Part shown: positions 11,160 through 27,500 of the stretch, in pieces | How the letters are laid out: each line of letters starts with the position of its first letter | Position numbering within the stretch: position 1 is the stretch's first letter | Notes under the pieces: model-generated | Databases searched by the model: none | Seen by the model: only the letters and a program-made list of their open reading frames with translations | Told to the model about the DNA's origin: nothing | Source of the DNA: Bugula neritina | Lineage: Eukaryota > Bryozoa > Gymnolaemata > Cheilostomatida > Bugulidae | DNA: 64,000 nt | Assembly (NCBI GenBank): GCA_964035545.1 | Contig: OZ037765.1 | Span: 26,238,504-26,302,503 of the forward strand | Reading direction: 5' to 3' | Made by a program: the position numbers and the translations under genes

Positions 11160-13182
11160 CATTTAAAAGCTTCATTCTCAGACTTATTTTGCCTATAGGG
11201 GCATTAGCTAAAAAATTTTCACTCTATGTTCAATATTGAGAAATACAATAGTTATAGTTGCTGCCAGTCATTAAAACAGTTGTGCAAAAAATTTAATAAC
11301 CAAATCTTGGAGAGGATTGTTGAATGGCATGTTTACTCTAAGGCGTGCAGTCACTACTCATAAATGAGTACTCAATGCCTAGTCATAATTGTGTGAGGTG
11401 CAATAATTGTGTTCTTGGAGTCATTTGCCTATTTGAAAAGCTTTCTTGGGTGAATTACAAAGTGGAGTAATTTTTTCCAAATGTTCGCCCAACATGTACA
11501 CACTAGTGTATATATCTCTAGTTTGTAACTATTTTTCACAATTAGCCAATAATATATTGTATAGTTTCTTGTATTAAACTGATGAAATACTAACAAATAC
11601 AACTGAATAAGCAGCACACCCAAATTACTAAAAATAATAGTATGAAGCATGGGAAATTAAGCAAAATTAGAAAGCAACCTTGTTTATTCAGTTGTATTTG
11701 TTAATATTTCATCAATTTAAATACAAGAAACTGTATACATTAGACCTGTGCTGAATTGTGAAAAATAGCCTTAAAATAGAGATATATAGCTTGTATTAAA
11801 TTAAGTAAAATGACCCATATCCTACCCCTAGCTTAACTAAAATCTGCATCTTTGAGATAACCTTTATAATTTGTTCAGGTTGCATAACCAAGTATGCTTT
11901 ATACATTAATAATGTGCATATTATATAACCATACATTGCACAAGCATTTGCTCGTATGTTTAGCTCAGCCATCAAATATTTATTTAGTCTAGCCGTTGTG
12001 TCTTGGTCTAGCCTGATGGAAATAGTAAAAAGTGTAGATTTCTGTACAACCTAATGAAGTTGGCATTTTTTCACCTCACATAGTAATGGGTATATAATGA
12101 TCAATATTTCACCCAAAAAGTCCGACTTGAAAAACAATATTACAGGAAAGGGTCAAACAAGTGATTTATGATATAAATGCTACGTATACTGATGGCCAAA
12201 GGGCTTTCCGCTTATGCCTAAAATAATTTATCTCTGTTGCTTGTTAATAATTGTTTTAAAATATATCTCCTGTGTGCTATTTACCTGCAGTAAACGACAT
12301 CGGAACATGGCTGTTCCAACGACAAACCAAGAAACACAAATCCAGTATACGATCAATAAAATGATATTCAAGTTGCTGATGACACATGGATAGCATGAGC
12401 AGAAGTTTTAAGCAGTGAATGAGACAACAGCACTATAAATATAAAGTCAGAAGATGTATGCACCATAAATATATTATTTATTTAAATACTACATTATTCT
12501 ATTGTAGTGGCATGTTGTTAATATGCATATAGTTATGGCCTATACTCTATACTCTATAGTCTATAGTATTATGTGGATATAATCATGCAAGCACTAGAAG
12601 CTATAGTATGTTACACTATATAGCCATAGAGCTATATAGTGGTTAAAGCTATTATCAGCCTAGGTTAGAAATAATCTCAAGGTGCCCACTTAAAACTTGA
12701 CTATCTGGTGAGTAACTCCTACACATTATGTAACTCAACAATATGTTAATTTATAATTATACTAATCTAAATTCAAGGTTTAAATTTCAAAATTATCATT
12801 GAATTCATCTTCTGTCACATGTAACCTCTTATATTTATTTACTTTTAGTCTCATAAAAAGATCTTTAAAAGGTGTGGAACTAATAATATATTTCGGAAAG
12901 GTAAAATTGTCTGATTATGTGTCTATATATCATCTAGTTTTGTAAGGACTTTGTTTTACCAATCCCAATGTCTCAATGTGTTTTATTTATTGATTAAAAT
13001 TATTGCTGCATTATGTAGTAAAATTTTTAAAAGGATCTTGTAAGTTCTAATTCTGAGAATGGTTTGGTCCAAAAATGCTTATATACCTGGCCACTTCCTC
13101 CATTAAATAGTTGAATTCTAGATTAAAATAAATTTAGATATAAAATAAACTTTAAAATTGAAGTTGAATCTTTATTTTATAG
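11160..13182. other. Spacer between the PABP copies
   Basis: AT-rich and noncoding. It contains a long inverted repeat (annotated separately), an 11-bp perfect hairpin with arms CACTATATAGC at 12614-12624 and GCTATATAGTG at 12631-12641, and from about 12775 the duplicated 5' flank of copy B. A 3' splice site at 13182 begins the 5' UTR part of the copy B start exon. Confidence 0.6.
11507..11789. repeat. ~105-bp inverted repeat with 72-bp loop
   Basis: The left arm (11507-11610) and right arm (11683-11789) pair along most of their length, including GTTTCTTGTATT, AACAAATACAACTGAATAA and CTATTTTTCACAATT against their complements. The form suggests a MITE or fold-back element. No coding sequence is inside. 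Confidence 0.8.
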
Positions 13183-13202
13183 TAAAGATCTCTATTATTA
13201 AA

Positions 13203-16860
<3,658 letters not shown>

Positions 16861-16866
16861 TAGAGA

Positions 16867-16989
16867 AATAAAACTCAATTTCATATAGTTATAAATTAAA
16901 AACAGAAAAATAAAACTATGATATTTTGTTTTTTTTAAGGCACTTGTTATCTCTTTTGTGTTTGTGTGTCATCTCATTGGAAAAATAAA
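16867..16989 (+). terminator. Poly(A) signals of PABP copy B
   Basis: AATAAA at 16867-16872 and at 16984-16989. The second lies in the block shared with copy A (AATAAATGTTGCA). Confidence 0.55.
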
Positions 16990-17040
16990 TGTTGCAGTTA
17001 AAAGCTACTTCTCTAAAATTATTTTGCTTATTGAAGCCTT

Positions 17041-17362
17041 TGCAGAAATTGTTGGTAATCATTTTTTATTCATATCATGACAACTTTGTTCGCTTGCAAA
17101 TGGTACAAATATAACAACTATTGAATGAAAATGCTGAACAGTGTACACCAATAATAGTATTGATAGATTAATGGAAATCATCTAATAATTCTTTTTTAAA
17201 AGTCACTCTTAGTGTAATGGTGTTTGAGATAAATAATTACTTATAACGCTCATTAACATACTTTTTTTCAAATAACTCTTTTGGGCATTTTATATACAGT
17301 CACCATGTTATATACAACTTCAAAATTTAAAATCTTTCAATTAATTTTCTATTGGCTGCATA
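17041..17362. other. Tail-to-tail spacer between PABP-B and the transporter gene
   Basis: AT-rich, no gene. A minus-strand AATAAA (plus TTTATT at 17065-17070) could serve the transporter mRNA, giving a 3' UTR of about 300 bases. Confidence 0.45.
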
Positions 17363-20300
17363 TCATTCTTTGTCAGCTCTCCGTTTTATAACATGGGGCA
17401 AATAGACAAGACCACCCAAGATGGATGCTCCAGCGGCAACTTGATATCCGATAGAGTAAGTTCCAAACTTTTGGAATAAATATGCTACAAAATAAAATAT
17501 TTAAAATAGTCAGGCAGTAAAATTTTGATTATTTCAAAAGTTAACCTTAAGCAAACAATATTTCAACAGTAAAAATAATTAGTAGGCTATAAGTTTTTGC
17601 ACTTTTTACCGAACACCAAATTTTATACTTTACTTAAGCTTAAATAAATTTTTGCTTTTACAATAATGCTATGTTAAGAGTTATGCAAGATATACTCACT
17701 TGAGAATGGAGTTGATATAAAAGCCCCAGCTCCAAAGAACAGCGTTTCTATCCCGAACACAGTGGCTAAGTTATTGTTTCCGTGGAGTTCTAGAATAACG
17801 GGTGTTACGAAGCAAGCAGAAACTCCATATGCAAAGCTGTAAATTCCCACCATCACAGCAAACCTAAAGAAATCAAATGGAAAATATCAGATTACAAACA
17901 TCTTAGGTTCAAAATGCCCTGTAATATTAAAACAATAAATATTATGCAGCTGTAAATAGACAGGGATAAGTAAAAATGGTAATAGCTACTTCCAGTTGAC
18001 AAAAATAAGATTAAAAATGATAAATACATGACAAGCTACAATTTAAAAGTTGCTTATGAATTGTGTCTATTTATAGCTGCATTTATTCAGATCCTAAGCA
18101 AGATGCCCTAAACCTACTTTCCCTGTAGATGTCATCAAAATATGCTTGATGGCAACTGAAATTGTTAGCCGCTCACCTTTAATCAAACTGATTCAGACTA
18201 CTGCATGGTCCGAGACACTAAAAGAACTTCACTTCTAAACAACCTTGTTGTGGAAAAATAATCATACCACTCAAAACTGGAAGTGAATGCTAATCCAAAC
18301 ATGGCTCCAGACTGAATCAGCATGGTAACTAGTGTCCCGAACCCTTTGCCAAAGTTATCCGCTACTCTACCTGAAATTTAGTAGACAACTACTATATAAA
18401 ATAGATACTGAGAAATATAATCAGAACTTGACAAGATATGATGTTTTACAAGCGATTTTCTTTAAAAACTGCTCTCAACTAAAAGTAGCAGAAAAAGTTC
18501 TCACATGCAGGAACTTTATCTCTTTATTATTACATAACTAGTTCACTTTGCTTTGCTTTTTGCTTCTCTCTATGAAAACAGCTGAAATACAGTTCGAAAA
18601 TTTGCTTTGTGCCTGCAAAGTATTTATTCTTTCTTAAATGGCCTACTATAAGCTGGTTAAAATTTGCTAAAATGGTTGTGTAAGCCAAGATTACTCTAGT
18701 GTAATACCCATTCTTCCATTAGTAAATATTTATTCTTATTAAATAGTTGTAACAAGATTGTTTCTGCCTTACTAAATCTTGGAAATATAATACGTACACT
18801 TTCAGCCACTTTCAACAGTTTCTAAATATTGCAACCTTATAAAAAGGAAATTTCAGTTCATTGATTACAACATAAAGATAGCATTGAACTTTCAACCATA
18901 TTATAACAGGGATAGATACTACCTACTCGCTATGTCTATGTAAGAGGCTATAACTTAATAGCTAAGCTATATGACAGACATATTTAGGTTGTGACTTACA
19001 AAGTATAATAGCGAAGAGTCTCCCAACAAAGCCAGCTATACCAACAATCATGAACAGCTGGCTTACTTTAGTAGAGTCAATAGATAGAGATTTGCACAAC
19101 TCTGGAAGTAGTATGTAAAACGTTGATGCGCTGTAGCTCCAAAATAAGTTATGAGACACTAAAATTAACATTCGCCAATGAATCAGTGGACTATTTCGTA
19201 TCGCGAGGCAAATTTTCTTTACTTTAGAGACTGAAAAATATATTTCACGATTGTTTGCTGAGCTTTCACTAATATGTGGCGATAGTAAAACTTGGAGCGA
19301 TTCTTCACCAGGGTTCTTTTGATTATTAGACTGTAGAATATTGGAAGATGCCACAACACCCCCTTTCTCTAGTGCAGGTTCCAGAGATGAAACAAAGCTA
19401 AGAGTGGGCTTCATTGATGGTTGGTAATTTAGCAGATCATTCAGAGGCTGATCGATACTAGTTAGTTGTTTGCTTGTTTCATAGAAATAGCTGGCAGTGG
19501 AAGGCAGAACACAGTCCTCTGCATAAAGGGAATAATGGGACTCCACATGTCTGAACTCTGTATAAGAATCTTTTCCTAATCTAGAATTCTCAGCTGCTTC
19601 TGACTTCTGTTCTACTTGTTCTGGGAGTTGGCGTGGCCTTGACAATCTCCTTGGTCTTAGAAGTGCAGCTAGTACCGTAACCTGAGACGGAAGTGACAAT
19701 AACCAATAGAAAGTGTGTAAGATTTGCTGCTAATATTAAAACACAGCTTTTATATCATAAAAAATTCATGCAAGTTTATAGTCGCTATCTCTGTTAGAAA
19801 CCCCTGATGGAAAGGGTTTTTGTTAAAGCGGGCTAAGTACTTGTTTAAATGAGGCACAGGAGCAATTATGACTAGATGCTCTTCCTAACATCACCAATGG
19901 CCTTTGTTGGGGCTCAAACCCAAGACCTCCTGTTTACTAGGTAAACGCCCTAACCCCTAGACCACGACAGCTTCTATATCATATCATGAATAAATTCTTG
20001 TTTCCTAATCTTTATAAATAAATAGATCTCTGCAGGCTTAAAAAAACACACTATATATTGCCATTATTTATTCGCAGCACTTTTTTTAAGCAAATAAACT
20101 GCATAATTTGCAAGAAAGGAACTATTTGGCAATTTAAAATGTTTTACCAACATGGACACCTATAATACTTTTGTGCTATACTTGCAGACTTACTTGCACA
20201 AATATACATGCTATGCCAATAATTGTCACTCTCCAGCCATATTTCTGTATAGCTGCTGATGTCACAGGAGTTACAATCAAGTACATCAGAGGCCAGCAGC

Positions 20301-22933
20301 AAGTTGAGGCAGTCAAGGCAAGTATTCTGTATTTAACAAAATAGTCGCCAGCGCACACACTTGTTGGTATGAGTATGCAACACGTAGATATACCTGAAAA
20401 AGAAGGCAACTCTAACAATATTTTTAATAGATCAATATTGTTACACTAGCTAGTGTAAAAGATCACAATCTCAGTTTAGCTTGTGTAGGAGCAAGTTGCA
20501 GGGTTGAATACATAAAAACAAATAGTTTAGTGTACTTTGGAAGCACTAATGTTGTATTTTTAGAGATATTGCCACAATAGCAACAGTTTAGTTATTATTT
20601 GCATAAAAAAAGACTGTTTAAAATCTCACCTGCAAGAATGCCGTAAGTGAGCAGTAAAACAACAAAGTTTGATGTGAGAGATGCAGAAACCAAAGAGAGA
20701 GCAACTCCGATGCACCCCATCATGATTGTAGTTCTTGCTCCAATTTTGTCTGCTAACTTCCCAACCAATGGACCTAGCATGACCATATTTACATTATCTT
20801 ATTGTTTCATATGCTATATAAAACTCATTATGTTAAATAACGCCGAAAGATAGTTTATTTGTGCAAAACTAATGCATTATAACACCATTGTCTGTGCATG
20901 TATTTGTATTACAAAGCGCAAAGCTTAGTTTATCATATGTTTAAATAAGTTAGGAGTTGCCTTATTTATTTTTTGTAAGGCTTTTTGCATGAACTGCATG
21001 CATAAAAGATATAAAATAAATACTAACTCTATGTAAGAGTGGTTTATTCAGTAACTGAACCTCATCAGTAATTATGCAAGCACATTTCTTACAGACATGC
21101 AAGCAACATGCAGTGTATGTCTCAGAATCTATAAGATAATATATGGGCTAGATGCAAGTTGCTTGCAGCATAAAATAACATACATACAACAAACTGACCT
21201 GCTAAGAACCCCATAGTCTGCTGAAGAGTGCAAATCCAAGAATATCCGCTTTCGTTTCCTTTAAACGCATCATTGAACTCTACAAGAAACAGTCCAGCTG
21301 TTGCGCTGAGTGTCCCCGAAGCCAAGTGGAGGATGATGCAGCAGAAAAGTACCAGCCAAGAATACCTGCTGTCTGGAGGATCTACATACTGCCTACCAAC
21401 AGCAGAGGGTAATTACCAATCATGTCTGATGATTAGGAATGATTAGCAAAGGTATTAATAAAGCTTTTGATGTATTTTGGAAAGTTATACAATATAAACG
21501 TGCTGTGTTACTGTAGCTTTTATTGAGCATATACCTATGTTGAAGGCTTATGAATTGTTTACCACTGAATAGCTGTTTATGTTTATGTTTTTTTCCTGAT
21601 GTAGTTCCTATGTGTACTTTTTTTTAATTTATCTTTGGTTACAAAGTTTTGCCTTACTAAATATAGATAACTATATCTTAGCCAGTTATCACACAATTCT
21701 TTCTTTGACATATTTATTTTTATCATCATATATAACTATATATAACAGAAAGCATTTATTGCTATCTAATTGTGGGATATAATACAGCACCGTATTATCT
21801 ACAAGTAACTATCAGTGCGTCAATCTGTGTTGTAATAAATGGTCTCCCATAGCAAACTTTCATACTTAAGTTTCTATGGCAGTGACGGAGGAGACAACTT
21901 TTAGCTTGCAAACTCCCGTATGTTTAGTAGATTGTCAATGACACTACAAGCTGCAGCTGGTTGTAAAATCAATATAGTGCAACACTGCATATACAAAGTA
22001 GCAGCTAGACGACAACAATTATTGCAGAAGATAATTATATTGCAAAATTACTCTTGTGCTCTACCATATGCAACGTATTTTATCGCTTGGGGCTTCTAAA
22101 CTTCAAAGTTCATTCCAAAGCTTCAGTATATATCAAAACTGTAAAACTGCTCATGTAAAAGTTTTAATTATGTATCCTGATTGCCCTGATTTACTTAGTA
22201 AAAGTTGTTAGCTTAGTGAATTGTTTCAAGAGTAAGTTACAAATCATTTATGCAACATGTGTTTAAACTGCTAAGCCAGCTCAGTGATTAAACTGCGCAT
22301 AACAACAGCTAAGAATAACATGCAATGAAAATCAGCAGTAATTATTATTAGTTTTATAATAGCTGAGCTTACTGGAGACACCATCAGCATGAGCACAAAA
22401 TTTCACATTAAACAAAATTGTTTGGACATACAACCCTCAAACAATTTTGTTTTATGTGATGGCTAGGATATAATATGTAAATATTTCAATACTGCATAAA
22501 TGGAGTGTGTTAGAGAATCATTTTATAAATGAGTTAGAGATATGTTTTATTTCAGTGGAATAGGTTGCATATCACCACATGCTATCCACACAGACAAATA
22601 TTAAGACAAATCTTACCATTCCTGATCCATTTCTTTACTAGGAAAGTCTGCCAAGTTAAGAGATGATAGAAGTTCAGCCTGCTGCATCACCAAGTTGTGT
22701 GTAGATGTACCCAAATTCCTCATATGATTTGCAGTCTCAGGTGCACCTGAACTAAAGCTTGGTTCGTCTTCTCCCAAAAGTTGCTGTCTATTTTGATTCT
22801 GCTCCTTCTCCATATCAGAAACCAGTTCGTCTGAAAAAGAAAATTTTTAATAGCTAAATGTGCTACTAACTAGTATTTCTACAACCTAAAAAGTACTGTT
22901 GAACATCAAGTAATAAGCAAACCACTTACCCAT
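17363..22933 (-). CDS. Monocarboxylate-transporter-like MFS protein (SLC16 family)
   Basis: Minus-strand exons: 22930-22933, 22617-22830, 21199-21392, 20630-20773, 20194-20393, 19000-19681, 18268-18370, 17700-17863 and 17363-17484, joining in frame into 608 aa. The ATG ends the first exon as ATGG before GTAAGT, in strong context (A at -3, G at +4). About 12 hydrophobic segments are seen. The first follows DPPDSRYSWLVLF, which matches the PPDGGWGWxV position of MCTs; LVGKLADKIGART and YFVKYRILAL match the conserved MCT loops after TM2 and TM4. A hydrophilic loop of about 150 residues (about 262-410) separates the two halves, as in SLC16. The family moves lactate, pyruvate or other small solutes across membranes with protons; the substrate here is unknown. 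It lacks the canonical GGWGW motif, so it may be an orphan MCT. Confidence 0.88.
19800..19973 (-). mobile_element. tRNA-derived SINE
   Basis: On the minus strand the head reads like a tRNA, with box A TGGTCTAGGGGTTAGG (near 19965-19950) and box B GGGTTTGAGCC (19921-19911), 30-40 bases apart. The body contains GGTGATGTTAGGAAGAGCATCTA and later CTGTGCC, resembling the conserved central domain of several aquatic animal SINEs (GTCAGGAAGGGCATC...CTGTGCC). It lies in a transporter intron (between the exons at 20194-20393 and 19000-19681), in the same orientation as the gene. Confidence 0.75.
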
Positions 22934-24513
22934 TCTCCTCTGGTAAAATAAAGTTTTGCAAAAGTTTCACAGCAAGCGTTGCATAATAGTTATTGCCGAT
23001 CAGCTGATGAAAGGTTTCTGAGTATACCAGTATATATACATAGTATATTGTGTATTGTATACACATATATCGAAAAATCAATAATAACGTATCCAGTTAT
23101 GCAACCAGTTAGTTCTGGTTAAATCCAGATTATTCAATAGGTCAGCATAGGTGGTTGATTAGTGTTACTCACCCTTAACAATTACAATCTTATTATCAAC
23201 AAACACAAATATATATACTAGCCATTGTCTCTAGCAGCATGTAGTGGGATACACTTCTTCCAATATACTGGCAACTTACCATTTTAACTCATATTACAGT
23301 TGATATGCATTTTATAAAAAATAGCTTACAATAATAATATATTCCATGTATAATAGTAACAACCAACAAAGTTGGTCACATGCTTTGTAGCAAGTTATGT
23401 TTAACATTTGTTATCCAAAAATAATTCCAAGTAATGTTTGTTTTCGATAATTTGACAAAAGTAATAGTTAATATTCTAAAATAGATAGAAAGTGTAAAAG
23501 TGTTTGAATATATAAAATTTTATTACACGTATTGCTATATATGTTATAACTACTGTAGCAAGTGCTACCAAGTTACAAAATAAAGTAAAATTCACTGTTG
23601 CAGAGTGTCATAAAACAATTAGTATATTGTAAGACACAAACTTTGCTTAATATAAGGTTCTTTTAATTATAAAATTAAATGCAACTATAATATTATAGTT
23701 AAAGTAGCCTGGGAACTTCCAAACTGCAAAATATTTAGTGTTGGGGCAGGTTTAGTCTACCTGAATACGACAGAGATATGCTAGGAAGTAGGAAGATACT
23801 TAATGTTAAATGAATAAAGCTTTCCCTCACATCTATAAGTAGGGGAAGTTTGAGCCTGGCCAGCCAGCAGGTGCTGCTAGTAATGACTTATTCTACAGTT
23901 TTTCTATTAATTTATATTTGACTCATTATATTTGATAAATAGAAATTAAAGGATAAGTTTTTAGTATTATTACACAAAATATATTTTTTCTATTTATTTT
24001 TGTAACAACAAAATATTCATCAGTATGCAGTCTTAAACAGATTTGCAGTCAAGCAAATAATTATAAGCTGGGCTTTAACTTATAACTGACTTACATGCTA
24101 ATATTTAGAGTTGAAAGATTCGTGAATATATAATAACAATAATATATAAAAACATATTTCAATACATATAGAGGCCTTGCAAACCAAAAAAGTTATAATT
24201 TCTATATAGATGTAGCAAATTGGAAACATTTCATCACTCTCTATAATTTCAATTAGAAAGAGTATTTTTAGTAAGGACACAGAGTAATACAATAAATAAA
24301 AGCTGTATGTACAGATGATTTCAAATCAATATAACATATTTTTAATAAAACAATTTATACTAATATCTTTATATTAGTTCCGTTGAAAGAATTTAAATTT
24401 GAAAATGCAAATAGTTTAATACAATCTAGGGGATGTGTGATGACTGAACCACATCAAACTGGACCACATCAAACTGGACCACATCAAACTGGACCACATC
24501 AAAGTAGACCACA
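22934..24513. other. Spacer between the transporter 5' end and TGFBRAP1 3' end
   Basis: AT-rich. The first 80 bases or so are 5' UTR of the transporter on the minus strand, with a possible 3' splice site (ATACTCAG) near 23017. The remainder holds no gene I can recognise apart from the repeat in the TGFBRAP1 3' UTR. Confidence 0.5.
24446..24510. repeat. 15-bp tandem repeat just after the TGFBRAP1 stop
   Basis: Four units of GGACCACATCAAACT (plus strand), the last two diverging. They start four bases after the TAG of the minus-strand gene and so lie in its 3' UTR. Confidence 0.85.
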
Positions 24514-27500
24514 CTACGTTTTGGCACATGAGATGTGAACAACTCGACCGTCTGCTTGTCTGACGAATGCACTTTCCTTAAACAACTGGTGACAAGATTC
24601 ACATCTCCTACAAGCAGGCCATACAACGTTACAACAAACGCACCACAACTAATTCACACAACTACAAGCATGCATATCAAAGCGATGATGTAATCTCATA
24701 AATAATAATTCATATATACAATCTATAGTTGAAAATGTGTCATGGAAAAAACCGCAAAATTTCAATTTATTCCAACCCACATTTTTGTCATCCATATTTC
24801 ACCAAATATAAGCAGAAAGTAATTGATTGCAGGTGTAACTGGGCTAAAAATAATCTCTCATATCCTGAATGGGAGACAATAAACAATTGTATACTCAAGA
24901 GAAAAACCATAATTTGGCTAAAAAAGGTGCCAATTACAACACTGATTAGCAACAGCTACTTGTTTAGAGAAGACAACTTTACACTTTCCTTATTATAATA
25001 TTTTCACAGCTTTGTTTGACCTATCACATTGAGAATATTGATCTTTAAACTTGTTTGAATTATCCATTTGAATAAAAAAGTACACTCAGTGCCATTGTAT
25101 GCAATATTTGTGAAGAACAAGTGTAAAAAAGACAACAGGGTGTAACTGTTGAGAAAGAAAGCTAGAAGCAGTTGGAATAGAAAAGTCTCTCAAGTATTGA
25201 TTAACATACTTGTTGTCTGTAAGACTGATCGTTGTGGATCTGAGGGAAAGATAGTCTTTATTAGCCAAGAAATAGTCCCAGTAAGCAAGTTGACTAGCTA
25301 TTCTAGCCTGTCTTCCATCATGTAGACTACTTCGCACCGAGTTCAACATGAACTTGGAGAGCAAGGCTATGGACCAGTCATCTGGTATCAATTCCGCTAC
25401 CTTCGAGGAAACATAAAATAAACAAAGTTGTAAATGTTGCGAGTGGAGGTAACTACAAAAAACATCAAGCATTTCGGTTGACAAAATCAAAATTAAAAAG
25501 CTCCCAACATTGCTAATTATTTATAATTATTTTACAATGAATTCTAAAACAGGTAACGGAATATATATACCATTTTATTGAGAGCAAAAAATCAAAATGA
25601 AGTTTTTGTATATAATAATTAATTTTAGGAAACACTTCTCATAAAAATATTTGAAAAAAAAAGAATCTAAAATCAACAAAAGCAGATAAAAGGCAGACAT
25701 TTTGTCAGCAATTTAGACTACAAGAAACGCTGACTACATAAGAGTGAATAAAGACAGTGTGATTGTTTACCAAGCACTTTATCTAATTTAAAACAATTCA
25801 ACAAGTAATTACACACCATAAATCCCACACAACTAAAAATAGTACAATGAGAAAAACTGACTGCTCTAAAAACAGCATAGTACAGCAGACTACTACAATT
25901 AGATAAGCGAATGAATACCCACCTTAGCAGCGTTGAACACGGCTTTTGGGTTGTTTAAAAGATCAATCACATAGATTCTCATTCGTTCATTATCTCTACA
26001 ATGTGGAGTACAAACATTCGTTAAAATAACTGGTTGACTTTTATTTACCTTTCAACTATATATACAATCTATTGGATACATTGAGTGGATCGCATATTTG
26101 TACACGAAAACACTGAAAATTGGAAATAAACAAGACTGAGTAGCCCCAGGATTAATGAGAAAAACGATTAGAAAACTATGGCTACATTTAAAAACCCATG
26201 AGTGCCACCACCTGGACACCAGAAACTATGGAATAAACAGCTGGTTATTCTGAGATCTTACTTGCTTTTAGATAAATACAGATGGAGGAGAGTTTCAAAC
26301 AGCTGCTGTCTCTCCGTGGTGGTGGTTTTATTAGCGCTTTGATTCACACAGAATGACTCAGCGCCTTTATAATCTTTCAGCTCGTTGACCAGAATCTCCA
26401 GTGCAGCGGAATCATTACCTGCCTGAGAAATTCAATGCTCCATAACATACTTACAGACACCATATATACTTACACCATATATACTTACACTATATATACT
26501 TACACTATATATACTTACACTATATATACTTACACTATATATACTTACACTATATATACTTACACTATATATACTTACACCATACATACTTACACCATAT
26601 ATACTTACACCATACATACTTACACTATATATACATACACCATACATACTTACACCATACATACTTACACTATATATACTTACACCATACATACTTACAC
26701 CATATATACTTACACTATACATACCAACATCACATAGACCTACATGTAAACTTGCTAAATCAGAGCTATATCTCACAACTATGTAAATTCAAACTACATT
26801 TCCTACTTCAAAATATTATGATCAACACAAGTCCCTATTGAAGGTTACACGCCAACTCCTACCTTTCCGTGTAGAATAGCCGCTTCAGGCAACAGCCAAT
26901 CATCTCTCTCCACCCGCCCGAGTATCAGAGAGACAGAATACTTGTCGGACTGCTGAAGGAAACTCTGCAGCTTCTTCCTGTGTGAAATATAATACATGCA
27001 GAGATGTGGAGCATTGCACAGGTTAGCTGTTGTTGTATTCATATGACTATTTAGACTTGGAATACTTAAAGGATGGCTTTTTTATTTAATAATTTCCCTT
27101 TTCGTAATGTGGATGCATGTTTCAACTTCTCATAACCAAATGACATGGAAATTCCATGTTTTACACATGTTGCAGCGAAACCCATAATAAATTACAATAG
27201 TTTTATTTATTATTCAACAAAATACACACTTTATGTTGTACTTGATATACTGCATTACTTAAGGTAGTTGTACACATATATACCTCAGACTTTCTAATAA
27301 AACTTTATTATTGAGTTGCTTGGCTGAAAAGAGGTTGTCCAGATACACCATTGCCAAGTGGCTGTGAAACGACTCAACCTATAACGTTGTATATAAGTGC
27401 GTATATACATATGTAGTAAAGAGAAATATCTTACAAACGTGTGGGGGAAAACATTATAAAGCTACGCACCACGATATATAACACATAACATGCTACACAT

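Noticed and set aside
19906-19973. Functional tRNA gene
   Set aside because: A and B boxes are present but the acceptor stem and a proper anticodon arm are not, and a SINE body follows; it is a SINE head.
24426-24626. Minus-strand frame with repeated FDVVQ
   Set aside because: Shadow of the last TGFBRAP1 exon read in the wrong frame, continuing through the 15-bp repeat in the 3' UTR.
26456-26727. CRISPR-like regular array
   Set aside because: Units are contiguous with no unique spacers, inside a eukaryotic intron; it is a simple minisatellite.
26435-26776. Open frames on both strands of about 100 codons (YTIYT and YSVSIYGVS repeats)
   Set aside because: They are translations of a 15-bp AT-rich minisatellite inside a TGFBRAP1 intron; the unit length is a multiple of three, so the frames stay open by arithmetic.
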